Position numbers and translations under genes: made by a program
Assembly: GCA_041584055.1 (NCBI GenBank)
Contig: JBFHER010000247.1
Coordinates: 1-5,950 of the forward strand
Direction: 5' to 3'
DNA: 5,950 nucleotides
DNA from: JBFHER01 sp041584055
GTDB lineage: Bacteria > Bacteroidota > Bacteroidia > Bacteroidales > UBA5342
Notes under the pieces: generated by a model
Databases searched by the model: none
What the model was told of the DNA's origin: nothing
Seen by the model: only the letters and a program-made list of their open reading frames with translations
In this document: positions 1 to 5,950 of the stretch, piece after piece
How the letters are laid out: each line of letters starts with the position of its first letter
Numbering within the stretch: position 1 is the stretch's first letter

Positions 1-384
1 GAAGGTGGTGCGGTTGAAATAACAGCCACTTATCCTGCAGGTATTATTGGTACAACCATGGAAAACCTGAAAGCTTCAGCTGAGGGAGAAAACGAAGAAT
101 GGACTGAATTGTATCCTGAATTTGCCCGTATTGCGGAAGAAGAGGGTTTCAAGGAGGTTGCTGTTGCATTCAAGATGATTGCCAAGGTTGAAGCAGCTCA
201 TGAGGAGCGTTACAGAAAATTGTACGACAATCTTGAAGCCGGTAAGGTGTTTGAGAAGGATGGCAAAATTGTTTGGAAATGCCGTAACTGTGGTTACCTG
301 CACGAAGGAACCAAGGCGCCCAAAACATGTCCGGCATGTTTGCACCCGCAATCATACTTTGAATTGAAAGCGTATAATTATTAA
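1..384 (+). CDS. rbr: Rubrerythrin, C-terminal part (5' end outside window)
   Basis: Non-haem iron protein that reduces hydrogen peroxide in the cytoplasm of anaerobes, taking electrons through its rubredoxin-like domain. The frame is open from base 1, so the true start and the first iron-binding helix pair lie upstream; 127 residues remain of a family length of about 190. The ATG at 58 is internal. In the fragment, the second half of the ferritin-like four-helix bundle carries a GExxE motif (E30, E33) and an ExxH motif (E64, H67 in VEAAHEERY), the expected di-iron ligands of this half. A C-terminal rubredoxin-like domain follows, with two CxxC pairs (C94/C97 in CRNCGY and C110/C113 in CPAC) that would hold the Fe(SCys)4 centre. 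All visible ligands are intact. The gene ends at a TAA and is followed 21 bases later by an intrinsic terminator, so it is the last gene of its transcript. It converges with the aldo/keto reductase gene. Identification is firm; only the missing N-terminus limits the call. Confidence 0.97.
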   Translation, partial: EGGAVEITATYPAGIIGTTMENLKASAEGENEEWTELYPEFARIAEEEGFKEVAVAFKMIAKVEAAHEERYRKLYDNLEAGKVFEKDGKIVWKCRNCGYLHEGTKAPKTCPACLHPQSYFELKAYNY

Positions 385-405
385 GATCTATTGATATGAT
401 TGAGA

Positions 406-434
406 AGTGCCTGCATTGTCAGGCTCTTTTTTTT
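406..434 (+). terminator. Intrinsic terminator of the rubrerythrin gene
   Basis: A stem GCCTG (409-413) / CAGGC (420-424) with a six-base loop is extended outward past a T-T mismatch by AG/CT, and runs directly into a tract of eight T residues (427-434). It lies 21 bases after the rubrerythrin stop codon. There is no matching T tract on the other strand, so it should work only for rightward transcription and not for the converging aldo/keto reductase gene. Confidence 0.85.
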
Positions 435-496
435 GTAAGGCATTTCGGAAACGTCAGGAATTTCAGAGACTTTGCATTCTGAGGCTTGTTACTTTT

Positions 497-1330
497 TTAA
501 AAATCAATTGAATTGGGATCCGGTCCTATTCTTTGGTTTGAGTCGAGACCATCCAGCACTTCAACATCCATGTCACTTAATTCAAACGTAAAAACATCTG
601 CATTTTCAAATATGCGCCATTTATGAACAGATTTGGGGATTGTTGAGATTTTTTTCTGTATCATCCAACGGAGCACAATTTGTGATTCAGATTTTCCGTA
701 TTTTTCTGCCAGGCATTTAATCTCTCCGATTTCTAAAGCATCGCCTTTGGCAAGTGGACTCCATGCCTGATATTGTATTTTATGTTCGTTGCAAAATGCC
801 TGAAGTTCATTTTGCTGAAGGCGTGGATGAAACTCCACCTGATTTACCATAGGTGGCACTTCGGCAATCGATAACAGTTCTTCAAGTTGGTTTTTTGTGA
901 AATTACTGACCCCAATGGCTCTTATTTTTCCTGTTGTATAAAGTGTTTCTAGTGCACGCCAGGTTTCCACCGTTTTTTCGGGAATGGGCCAGTGTATCAG
1001 GTATAGGTCCAGATATTCCTGTTGCATCAACTTAAGGCTCGTCTCAAAAGCTTTCATGGTACTTTGAAAGCCCTGATCTGAATTCCAGAGTTTAGACGTT
1101 ACAAAAAGTTGTTCGCGCGGAATTATACTGGTTTTTATGGCCTTTCCAACACCCTCTTCATTGTTATAAAAACTTGCAGTATCTAACAAACGATAACCGG
1201 CATCCAATGCATTTGCAATAGCGTTTTCAATCTCTTTTCCATTGTTTGTCTGATATAACCCCAGACCCAACAAAGGCATTTTTACGCCGTTTGATAAAGT
1301 AACCTTGCTATTTAAATTTGATGCAATCAT
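497..1330 (-). CDS. Aldo/keto reductase
   Basis: NAD(P)H-dependent cytoplasmic oxidoreductase with a TIM-barrel fold that reduces aldehydes or ketones to alcohols. The substrate cannot be told from sequence; the relatives are AKR3/AKR5-like enzymes such as 2,5-diketo-D-gluconate and methylglyoxal reductases. The chosen ATG at 1330 gives 277 residues and places the catalytic tetrad at D50 (LLDTA), Y55 (SFYNNE), K80 (TSKLW) and H113 (LIHWP); D50 and Y55 are the canonical family numbers. GVSNF (S142, N143) and NQVEFHP (from N163) form the usual active-site and nicotinamide region. IPKSV near 231-235 plus R239 form the loop that normally grips the NADPH phosphate. A longer reading from a GTG at 1375 adds 15 residues with no family counterpart and was not used. 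The fabD terminator lies upstream, so the gene should have its own promoter, but no clear TAnnTTTG element is visible. No good terminator is seen at its 3' end. Confidence 0.95.
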   Translation of the reverse strand: MIASNLNSKVTLSNGVKMPLLGLGLYQTNNGKEIENAIANALDAGYRLLDTASFYNNEEGVGKAIKTSIIPREQLFVTSKLWNSDQGFQSTMKAFETSLKLMQQEYLDLYLIHWPIPEKTVETWRALETLYTTGKIRAIGVSNFTKNQLEELLSIAEVPPMVNQVEFHPRLQQNELQAFCNEHKIQYQAWSPLAKGDALEIGEIKCLAEKYGKSESQIVLRWMIQKKISTIPKSVHKWRIFENADVFTFELSDMDVEVLDGLDSNQRIGPDPNSIDF

Positions 1331-1453
1331 CCTTTGTATTTGTAAGTATAATTCATTTTCGGTTAAAATGTTCACAGATGTTCGAAGTGAGTCGTATATG
1401 TATGCACTCTAAACTGGCTCGAAAACGATTATTATTTGAAGCCCTGATTGAAT

Positions 1454-1486
1454 AAAAAAAGAGGATACCTAAACAGCTATCCTCTT
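1454..1486 (-). terminator. Intrinsic terminator of fabD
   Basis: Read on the minus strand, a perfect nine-base stem (AAGAGGATA / TATCCTCTT) with a ten-base loop is followed at once by a T tract (the A run at 1454-1460 on the plus strand). It lies about 20 bases past the fabD stop codon and separates fabD from the aldo/keto reductase gene. Confidence 0.92.
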
Positions 1487-1507
1487 GATATTTTATGGAA
1501 ATAGTAA

Positions 1508-2389
1508 TCAGATTTGAGCACTTTCTGTTGGCATCTGACGATCTACTTTTTTAACCAACCCCTGTAACACTTTTCCAGGCCCAACTTCTGTATAAGAAGA
1601 AACCCCATCGGCAATCATGTTCTCAACAGTTTGGGTCCAACGCACAGCACCAGTTAATTGGGCAATCAGGTTTTTCTTGATTTCTGCCGGGTCGGTTTGT
1701 GGCAAAGCATTTACATTTTGGTAAATGGGACAAATGGGAGTGTTAATCTCTGTGTTTTCAATTGCCAGCGCCAATTCTTCACGTGCAGGCTCCATCAACG
1801 GTGAATGAAATGCGCCACCCACAGGAAGCACAAGGGCACGTTTTGCTCCTTTCGCTTTTAATGTCTCGCAAGCCGCATTTACAGCATCAACAGAACCTGA
1901 GATTACAAGCTGTCCAGGGCAGTTGTAGTTTGCCGGAACCACAATGCCGGCTGTTGATTTGCAAATTTCTTCAACAACTTCATCTTCCAGACCAACGATT
2001 GCTGCCATTGTTGATGGCTCTTTTTCACATGCTTTTTGCATGGCCATTGCACGTGCAGAAACAAGTTTAAGACCATCTTCGAACGACAAGGCACCTGCAG
2101 CCACAAGGGCAGAAAATTCACCAAGTGAGTGACCTGCCACCATTTCCGGTTTGAAATCATCACCTAAAACCTTTGCAAGAATTGTTGAATGTAAAAAGAT
2201 AGCCGGCTGTGTTACTTTGGTTTGTTTTAGATCTGCCTCCTCACCTTCAAACATTAAATCTGTAATTCGAAAACCAAGAATCTCATTGGCATTTTCAAAC
2301 ATTTCTTTTGCTACTTCGTAATTGTCGTACAGGTCCTTTCCCATTCCAACAAATTGGGCTCCCTGTCCCGGAAATACATAAGCTTTCAT
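1508..2389 (-). CDS. fabD: Malonyl-CoA:ACP transacylase (FabD)
   Basis: Moves the malonyl group from malonyl-CoA to acyl carrier protein, supplying extender units for type II fatty-acid synthesis in the cytoplasm. The 293-residue protein starts MKAYVFPGQGAQ, the standard FabD N-terminus, which decides the start at 2389. Visible active-site elements are Q11 in the GQGAQ oxyanion segment, the nucleophile S88 in GHSLGE, R113 in the SAR motif that binds the malonyl carboxylate, H195 in GAFHSPLM as catalytic base, and Q244 in AQLTGAVRW. These match the E. coli set (S92, R117, H201, Q250) in order and spacing, and the length is normal. The frame stays open upstream to a TTG at 2482, but those 31 extra codons have no family counterpart. 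The gene has its own promoter element and terminator, so it looks monocistronic, unlike the fab gene clusters of Proteobacteria and Firmicutes. Confidence 0.98.
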   Translation of the reverse strand: MKAYVFPGQGAQFVGMGKDLYDNYEVAKEMFENANEILGFRITDLMFEGEEADLKQTKVTQPAIFLHSTILAKVLGDDFKPEMVAGHSLGEFSALVAAGALSFEDGLKLVSARAMAMQKACEKEPSTMAAIVGLEDEVVEEICKSTAGIVVPANYNCPGQLVISGSVDAVNAACETLKAKGAKRALVLPVGGAFHSPLMEPAREELALAIENTEINTPICPIYQNVNALPQTDPAEIKKNLIAQLTGAVRWTQTVENMIADGVSSYTEVGPGKVLQGLVKKVDRQMPTESAQI

Positions 2390-2498
2390 ATGAATAATTA
2401 TTAGTTGGAAGATGGATGTCATTTGATTTACGTCCATTTTCTTCCCGTTTATGCTCTCACAAATACTATTTGAATTAAACAAACAGTATCATTTTTTC
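2390..2498 (-). other. fabD 5' leader with imperfect hairpin
   Basis: This is the predicted untranslated leader between the TATCTTTG element and the fabD start. On the minus strand ATGGACGT (from 2437) and ACATCCAT (ending at 2412) can pair as a five-base stem, a C-A mismatch and two more pairs around a ten-base loop. The leader is in frame with fabD and contains two further in-frame ATG codons (2437 and 2422), the first preceded by a purine-rich GGGAAGAAA. I see no known riboswitch or FapR-like operator. The leader boundaries follow from the promoter prediction and are approximate. Confidence 0.4.
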
Positions 2499-2502
2499 GG
2501 CG

Positions 2503-2510
2503 CAAAGATA
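2503..2510 (-). promoter_or_regulatory. Bacteroidota-type -7 promoter element for fabD
   Basis: CAAAGATA on the plus strand reads TATCTTTG on the minus strand, an exact match to the TAnnTTTG -7 consensus of the primary sigma factor of Bacteroidota. It lies about 114 bases upstream of the fabD ATG, so transcription would start near 2495-2499 and leave a leader of about 110 bases. No clear TTG-type -33 element is found 19-21 bases further upstream; the region is only A/T-rich. Confidence 0.7.
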
Positions 2511-2573
2511 TGAAAATAGTTTAAAATCGGATTTTATGAAGAAATGCCTTTTTCTGTGTATTGTTTTCAGAGC

Positions 2574-3317
2574 TTAATCTTGTGTTTTCTGTTTTTGTTT
2601 GTATTCCATTTCCTTTTGAAATGCAACAAATACGCTTTTAAGGTAATTTTTCTCTTCTTCAGTCGTTATGGCACCCAGGTCTATGTGTATGTCTCTTTTT
2701 CGAAGGTCCGATAGGTAATCCTCAGTCTCAGGTACAATGGTTACCATATTAATGCCAGCAATTCTGTCCGGACTTACCATTGCCTTGTATTCAACGTCAA
2801 GCCTGTGCTGATACAGGGTCATTTTTTGATTCATTAGGTTGTCCATCTTATCCGGGGGACGGAGCCCCTGATAGGTTGAGATCCGCAGGTTTCGTTCAGC
2901 AGCCTTTTGATTTTGAGATGTTTTTACAGGGGTGGTTGCCACCAGTGTTCCCAGGGCATATTGGCGAGGAAAAACCATCACCTCTGAAAGAAGATAGGTT
3001 TCTTTGCTCAAATAGATTCCGGTGAGGTAGTCCCGTAGTTGTAAGGAGTCACTCGCCACCATCGTCAGGTCTTGATATCCCAAATGGCTAAAAGTTACAG
3101 TGTCACCAAGGGTGAGTATGAGTTGAAAGTTGCCGTTGTTGTGAATTGAAAAGGTATTGTTGTGCTTTAAGTAGACTGCATCACTTAATGGTTCCAGGGT
3201 CTCCCGGTCAAATATGGTGCCAGTGAATTTAATTGAATCGTTTTGTGCAAATGTCTGACAGACAAATAGAACACTTAGGAAACAAAGTATTGACTTAAGA
3301 GAGAGCCGAGTTTTCAT
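2574..3317 (-). CDS. Exported protein with carboxypeptidase-regulatory-like domain
   Basis: A 247-residue exported protein of unknown function. The N-terminus is a type I signal peptide: basic MKTRLSLK, a hydrophobic core at about 9-23, and likely cleavage after A24 (TFA|Q). C20 lacks a lipobox, so it is not an evident lipoprotein. Residues about 31-115 resemble the beta-sandwich CarboxypepD_reg-like (DUF4480/CarbopepD_reg_2 type) domain common at the N-termini of Bacteroidota outer-membrane proteins: FTGTIFDRETLEPLSDA, then NNGNFQL, GDTVTFSHLGYQ, and the closing LLSEVMVFP. It is not followed by a TonB plug or barrel, so this is a stand-alone protein. The rest (about 120-247) has no motif I recognise; it is mixed and becomes charged and probably helical near the end (KEMEYKQKQKTQD). 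The start lies four bases after the nitroreductase stop, so it is the last gene of that cluster. No good terminator follows it. The domain call is from pattern and is moderately sure. Confidence 0.75.
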   Translation of the reverse strand: MKTRLSLKSILCFLSVLFVCQTFAQNDSIKFTGTIFDRETLEPLSDAVYLKHNNTFSIHNNGNFQLILTLGDTVTFSHLGYQDLTMVASDSLQLRDYLTGIYLSKETYLLSEVMVFPRQYALGTLVATTPVKTSQNQKAAERNLRISTYQGLRPPDKMDNLMNQKMTLYQHRLDVEYKAMVSPDRIAGINMVTIVPETEDYLSDLRKRDIHIDLGAITTEEEKNYLKSVFVAFQKEMEYKQKQKTQD

Positions 3318-3321
3318 GATT

Positions 3322-3897
3322 TCAGTATTTGTAAATGAGATCGTCTAATTTTCGTTTTGGAACATGGTGTGTGCCATCATCTTCCCGCCAGTATTTGATA
3401 TCGTCTCCTTCAACATCATCAATTATGATGGTCTCGATAGGTTTCCCAAGGGCAAGCACATACAAAATCTCAAGGTGATCTGGAAGTTCAAAGAAATCAG
3501 AAAGGGCTTTGCGATTTATACTTCCCATGATACAACCTCCAAGGCCCTCATCCACCGCAGCAAGTAGCATGGTTTGAATGGCAAGACCATCGTCACACCA
3601 AATGTTATCTCCAATAAGCTTGTCTTTTAACACCACAATGTAGGCAGAAGGTCGTTCTTCGGGAATGGGACCATCCCAGTCCTTTAGATATCCTGCCCAT
3701 GCTAGGTGAGGGAAGATGGCTTCGCATTTTTTCTCGTCTGTAGCGATGATGTATTTTAAAGCCTGTGCATTTCGTGCAGAAGGGACAAATCGTGTTAATT
3801 CGATTAATTGCAATAGGTCATCATCACTGATCTTATAAGAATGATCAAAGCGGCGATAACTACGATTTTGGAGGGTCAGTTTTCTAAGTGTTTTCAT
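3322..3897 (-). CDS. Nitroreductase-family flavoprotein
   Basis: Probably an FMN-binding, NAD(P)H-using homodimeric oxidoreductase in the cytoplasm; its natural substrate cannot be read from the sequence. The 191-residue length suits the compact single-domain members of the family. Family marks are NRSYRRF (residues 11-17), whose arginines usually bind the FMN phosphate; PSARNAQALKY (39-49), the second flavin-contact segment; the helix CDDGLAIQTMLLAA (101-114); GLGGCIMGSI (118-127), the glycine-rich segment over the flavin; and LALGKP (148-153). The C-terminal KYWREDDGTHHVPKRKLDDLI is typical of a subgroup common in Bacteroidales and Clostridia. There is no signal peptide. It begins 29 bases after the SIMPL-domain gene and ends four bases before the carboxypeptidase-like gene, with no terminator in either gap, so the three are probably cotranscribed. 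Nothing is missing or broken. Confidence 0.93.
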   Translation of the reverse strand: MKTLRKLTLQNRSYRRFDHSYKISDDDLLQLIELTRFVPSARNAQALKYIIATDEKKCEAIFPHLAWAGYLKDWDGPIPEERPSAYIVVLKDKLIGDNIWCDDGLAIQTMLLAAVDEGLGGCIMGSINRKALSDFFELPDHLEILYVLALGKPIETIIIDDVEGDDIKYWREDDGTHHVPKRKLDDLIYKY

Positions 3898-3926
3898 TTC
3901 TTGCGATTAAGAATCAGAATTCAAGC

Positions 3927-4643
3927 TTATTGTTTAATTTTCCATGTAACTCTTACCGATTTTGTTATTTGTTGCGGTTTTGCTTCGAGAGATAGCTCCG
4001 GTGTGCCAGCAACCTCATCATCAACTAACATTAAGCTGCGACTTTCACGAAGCAGCGGTTCTGGTGAGAATGTGTTCATATCAAAATTCACCTGTTTTAT
4101 TTTGACAAGTTTAATTTTTAGGGATTTGGCCAGCATCTCGGCTTTGGCAGAAGCATCATTGACAGCCTTTTCGATGGCCTCTGCAAGGAGCGCTTCTTTT
4201 TGTGATTCCGAAAGTTTGAATGACAAATTGTAGCCATAATCATATTTGTCACTCTGTAACGCATTCATGAGACTGTTTAAAGTTTTTTGGCTATAAAGTG
4301 ATTCAACTTCCATCTGGATGCGCCCCTGATAACCATCTTTTTCCCGTTTATTGTTCACCCAACTGAATTTCTCAGAGATGGACAGACCGTTGGATTTTAT
4401 TTTGTCTTGTTCAAAACCGTTTTTGACAAGCGATGCGAGCATGTCATTGTATTTGTTTATAAGTACTTGTGAACATTCGCTGTATGATTTACTTTCTACT
4501 TCAAATGGAATGTTGACGAGCATCAATTCGGGTGTGGCAAACACCTTTGCCTGTCCCTCTACATTTAAGTAATCTCCATTCAGTTGTGAAAATGATACTA
4601 CAGTAGAAAGCAGTAGCAAAGAGATTAAGGTTGTTTTCTTCAT
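3927..4643 (-). CDS. Exported SIMPL-domain (DUF541) protein
   Basis: A 238-residue exported protein with a SIMPL domain, a family found in bacterial periplasmic proteins and in the mammalian IRAK-binding protein SIMPL. Its biochemical role is not established; some members, such as E. coli YggE and Brucella BP26, are linked to oxidative-stress tolerance or form ring or channel oligomers. A signal peptide covers about 1-20 (MKKTT, then a hydrophobic run ending SFSQ). The domain fills most of the mature protein: LNVEGQAKVFATPELMLVNI (26-45), a helix with NKYNDMLASLVKNGFEQDKIKSNG (63-86), GYQGRIQMEVES (104-115), and the marker helix LLAEAIEKAVNDASAKAEMLAKSL (152-175), in which A/K-rich repeats are typical. 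The C-terminal strand ITKSVRVTWKI closes it. It is the first gene of the three-gene cluster; upstream lie a perfect inverted repeat and the terminator of the S41 peptidase gene. Confidence 0.88.
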   Translation of the reverse strand: MKKTTLISLLLLSTVVSFSQLNGDYLNVEGQAKVFATPELMLVNIPFEVESKSYSECSQVLINKYNDMLASLVKNGFEQDKIKSNGLSISEKFSWVNNKREKDGYQGRIQMEVESLYSQKTLNSLMNALQSDKYDYGYNLSFKLSESQKEALLAEAIEKAVNDASAKAEMLAKSLKIKLVKIKQVNFDMNTFSPEPLLRESRSLMLVDDEVAGTPELSLEAKPQQITKSVRVTWKIKQ

Positions 4644-4714
4644 AATTGAAACGTTTATTATTGCAATTTTGTTCGTGCTTTAAATTTAAGCAGAAACAAC
4701 TTATCTAACCAAAA

Positions 4715-4736
4715 TTTCAGGTTTTTTAACCTGAAA
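4715..4736. repeat. Perfect 9-bp inverted repeat upstream of the SIMPL gene
   Basis: TTTCAGGTT (4715-4723) and AACCTGAAA (4728-4736) are exact inverted copies around a TTTT loop. It sits 72 bases upstream of the SIMPL start and about 70 bases past the S41 peptidase terminator. Neither strand has a real T tract after it (only TTTT on the minus strand), so it is a poor terminator. An operator or a leader hairpin is possible. On the minus strand its last bases merge into AAATTTTG (4710-4717), a one-mismatch match to TAnnTTTG, so it could overlap the promoter of the cluster. Confidence 0.5.
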
Positions 4737-4803
4737 GTAGCGTAGTATTTTAAGATAGTGGGTGAAATCAGTCTTTGTGTTGGCTGCATCGCGCTTCCTG
4801 TGC

Positions 4804-4831
4804 AAAAAAAAGACCGACATAGGCCGGTCTT
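4804..4831 (-). terminator. Intrinsic terminator of the S41 peptidase gene
   Basis: On the minus strand a perfect seven-base stem (AAGACCG / CGGTCTT) with an eight-base loop is followed directly by a T tract (the A run at 4804-4811 on the plus strand). It lies 23 bases past the stop codon of the peptidase and separates it from the SIMPL cluster. Confidence 0.92.
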
Positions 4832-4854
4832 CAATAGCTTAAAACCTGGATTTG

Positions 4855-5950
4855 TCAATGCTTCATAGCGAGAATGCTTGCATAATTATCATCGTTCCGT
4901 AGAACTTCAGCGCATTTTTTTATCCCTTTGTCTGTTTTTAACGCTTCAATCGCCTCTCCTTTATGGTAAAAATACCGTTTAACAATCTCCTGGCTTAACA
5001 AAGAACTTATTTCTTTCTGGAAAAGTTTCATGTCTTTGTTGAGGTCTGGTGTTAATGATTTTTCAAGAGAAGCAAACAGTTCTTCTGTGGCTTCATCGTA
5101 ACCTTCTGCTTTAACAAGTTCCTTAAGATCTTTAAGTTCCTCTACACTTTTTGTTTTATAGTCAAAGTCTTTTGACCTCACAAAAGAAATAAAGTCTGAA
5201 TAGTCTTTATCTGTAAATTTAAAAGAAGCAGGGGATTCAACCTTTTCATGTGTTTGTGTATATTTTGTCGCAAAGTCGAAAAGAAGGTACTGTTGAATAA
5301 GACTGTAAGTAATGTTGCCGGGTTTGTCGTATTCAATATTTACATCGGGCATTATCCCACCTCCATCTTTTACGATGCGGCCATTTTTCGTACTGTATTC
5401 GGTAATCAAAGAATCCGGTACCCTGCCAACACTGCCATCCTCATTTCGGTGCGCGTAATCAAGTGCCTGAATGCAACGCCCACTTGGGATGTAATATTTT
5501 GCTGTGGTTACTTTGAGGCTGGACTTGTAGCTTAACGGACGGGTTGTTTGAACCAGACCTTTGCCAAAGGTGCGGTTTCCAATGATCACTGCACGATCAA
5601 GGTCCTGTAAGGCCCCTGCCACGATTTCAGACGCTGATGCCGAACCACTGCTTACCAGGATTGCAAGTGGGGATTCCGTATCCACAGGATCTCTGGTTGT
5701 TTTGTAACTCTTGTCCCATTGTTTTACCTTCCCTTTTGTAGAGACAATGTCTTGACCCTTATCCACAAAAAGATTGCATATTTTAACGGCCTCATCCAAT
5801 ATTCCTCCAGGGTTTGAACGCAAGTCAAGTACAAAGGCTTTAGCTCCTTTTGCTTTTAATTCGATCAAGGCTTTTTCAACTTCTTTTGCTGCCTTGTCAG
5901 TAAAGTTTGTGAGTGTAATATACCCAATGTCACCATCATACATGCCATAA
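4855..5950 (-). CDS. S41 C-terminal processing peptidase, C-terminal part (5' end outside window)
   Basis: Serine peptidase of the CtpA/Prc (tail-specific protease) family, which cleaves exported proteins at or near their C-termini in the periplasm or cell envelope. The frame is open to the right edge (residues Y, G precede the ATG at 5943), so that ATG is internal and the signal peptide and PDZ domain lie outside. The numbering here counts from that ATG. The core shows GDIGYITLTNF (4-14), VLDLRSNPGGILDEAV (38-53), SSGSASASE (98-106) and GNRTFGKGLVQ (122-132). The Ser/Lys dyad is S103 and K128, 25 residues apart as in CtpA (S372/K397), with Q132 four residues later as expected. KYYIPSGRCIQ and GGGIMPDV end the core. 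About 150 further residues form a charged, mostly helical tail, as is common in Bacteroidota members. All visible catalytic residues are intact. A strong terminator follows. Confidence 0.97.
   Translation of the reverse strand, partial: YGMYDGDIGYITLTNFTDKAAKEVEKALIELKAKGAKAFVLDLRSNPGGILDEAVKICNLFVDKGQDIVSTKGKVKQWDKSYKTTRDPVDTESPLAILVSSGSASASEIVAGALQDLDRAVIIGNRTFGKGLVQTTRPLSYKSSLKVTTAKYYIPSGRCIQALDYAHRNEDGSVGRVPDSLITEYSTKNGRIVKDGGGIMPDVNIEYDKPGNITYSLIQQYLLFDFATKYTQTHEKVESPASFKFTDKDYSDFISFVRSKDFDYKTKSVEELKDLKELVKAEGYDEATEELFASLEKSLTPDLNKDMKLFQKEISSLLSQEIVKRYFYHKGEAIEALKTDKGIKKCAEVLRNDDNYASILAMKH

Noticed and set aside
76..367. Open frames overlapping the rubrerythrin gene in other frames
   Set aside because: The rubrerythrin frame has intact iron-binding motifs; the others are shadows.
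463..482. Possible hairpin TCAGA / TCTGA as terminator for the aldo/keto reductase gene
   Set aside because: Only five base pairs around a ten-base loop, and no T tract follows on the minus strand.
1331..1375. 15-residue extension of the aldo/keto reductase from a GTG at 1375
   Set aside because: The ATG at 1330 puts the catalytic Asp and Tyr at the canonical positions 50 and 55; the extension has no family counterpart.
1762..2132. Plus-strand open frames opposite fabD
   Set aside because: They are antisense to a strongly conserved gene, with composition expected of shadow frames.
2390..2482. N-terminal extension of FabD from a TTG at 2482
   Set aside because: FabD proteins start at the MKAYVFPGQG-type sequence; the extra 31 residues have no family counterpart and most of them fall in the predicted leader.
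3841..4233. Plus-strand 130-codon open frame opposite the nitroreductase/SIMPL junction
   Set aside because: It lies antisense to two well-supported genes and its translation resembles no protein; it is a shadow frame.
4658..4858. Minus-strand 66-codon open frame between the S41 peptidase and the SIMPL gene
   Set aside because: It runs through the S41 terminator and the inverted repeat, overlaps the end of the peptidase gene, and its product has no recognisable character; most likely chance.

Overview
The window looks like a piece of a Bacteroidota chromosome, most likely an anaerobic or microaerotolerant Bacteroidales-type organism. The clues are moderate-to-low GC, A/T-rich translation starts without strong Shine-Dalgarno sequences, a TATCTTTG (TAnnTTTG-type) promoter element upstream of fabD, secreted proteins with short 'FAQ' or 'SFSQ' signal-peptide ends, a rubrerythrin, and the protein families present. 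The genus is not determined. There are seven protein-coding genes, two of them cut by the window edges. I see no rRNA, tRNA, CRISPR array or mobile element, and no gene-free stretch over 300 bases (the longest is about 211 bases, 4644-4854).

Layout. Bases 1-384 (+) hold the C-terminal two thirds of a rubrerythrin, followed by a good intrinsic terminator (406-434). From 497 onward every gene is on the minus strand. An aldo/keto reductase (497-1330) converges on the rubrerythrin. Next comes fabD (1508-2389), which has its own terminator (1454-1486) and a recognisable promoter element (2503-2510), so it looks like a single-gene unit. Then, in transcription order from 4643 down to 2574, a SIMPL-domain (DUF541) exported protein, a nitroreductase-family flavoprotein and an exported protein with a carboxypeptidase-regulatory-like N-terminal domain form a tight three-gene cluster with gaps of 29 and 4 bases. 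Upstream of that cluster, the 3' part of an S41 C-terminal processing peptidase enters from the right edge (4855-5950) and ends in a strong terminator (4804-4831), which separates it from the SIMPL cluster.

How the genes relate. Rubrerythrin (peroxide reduction), the aldo/keto reductase (carbonyl reduction) and the nitroreductase (flavin-dependent reduction) are all redox enzymes, but separate promoters and terminators argue against one pathway. FabD is housekeeping fatty-acid synthesis. The S41 peptidase and the two signal-peptide proteins act outside the cytoplasm. The only grouping the sequence supports is the SIMPL / nitroreductase / carboxypeptidase-like cluster, whose shared role is unknown.

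Overall this is an ordinary chromosomal region. The less explained items are the C-terminal half of the 247-residue exported protein, a perfect 9-bp inverted repeat upstream of the SIMPL gene, and the roughly 110-base fabD leader. I found no convincing new biological system.
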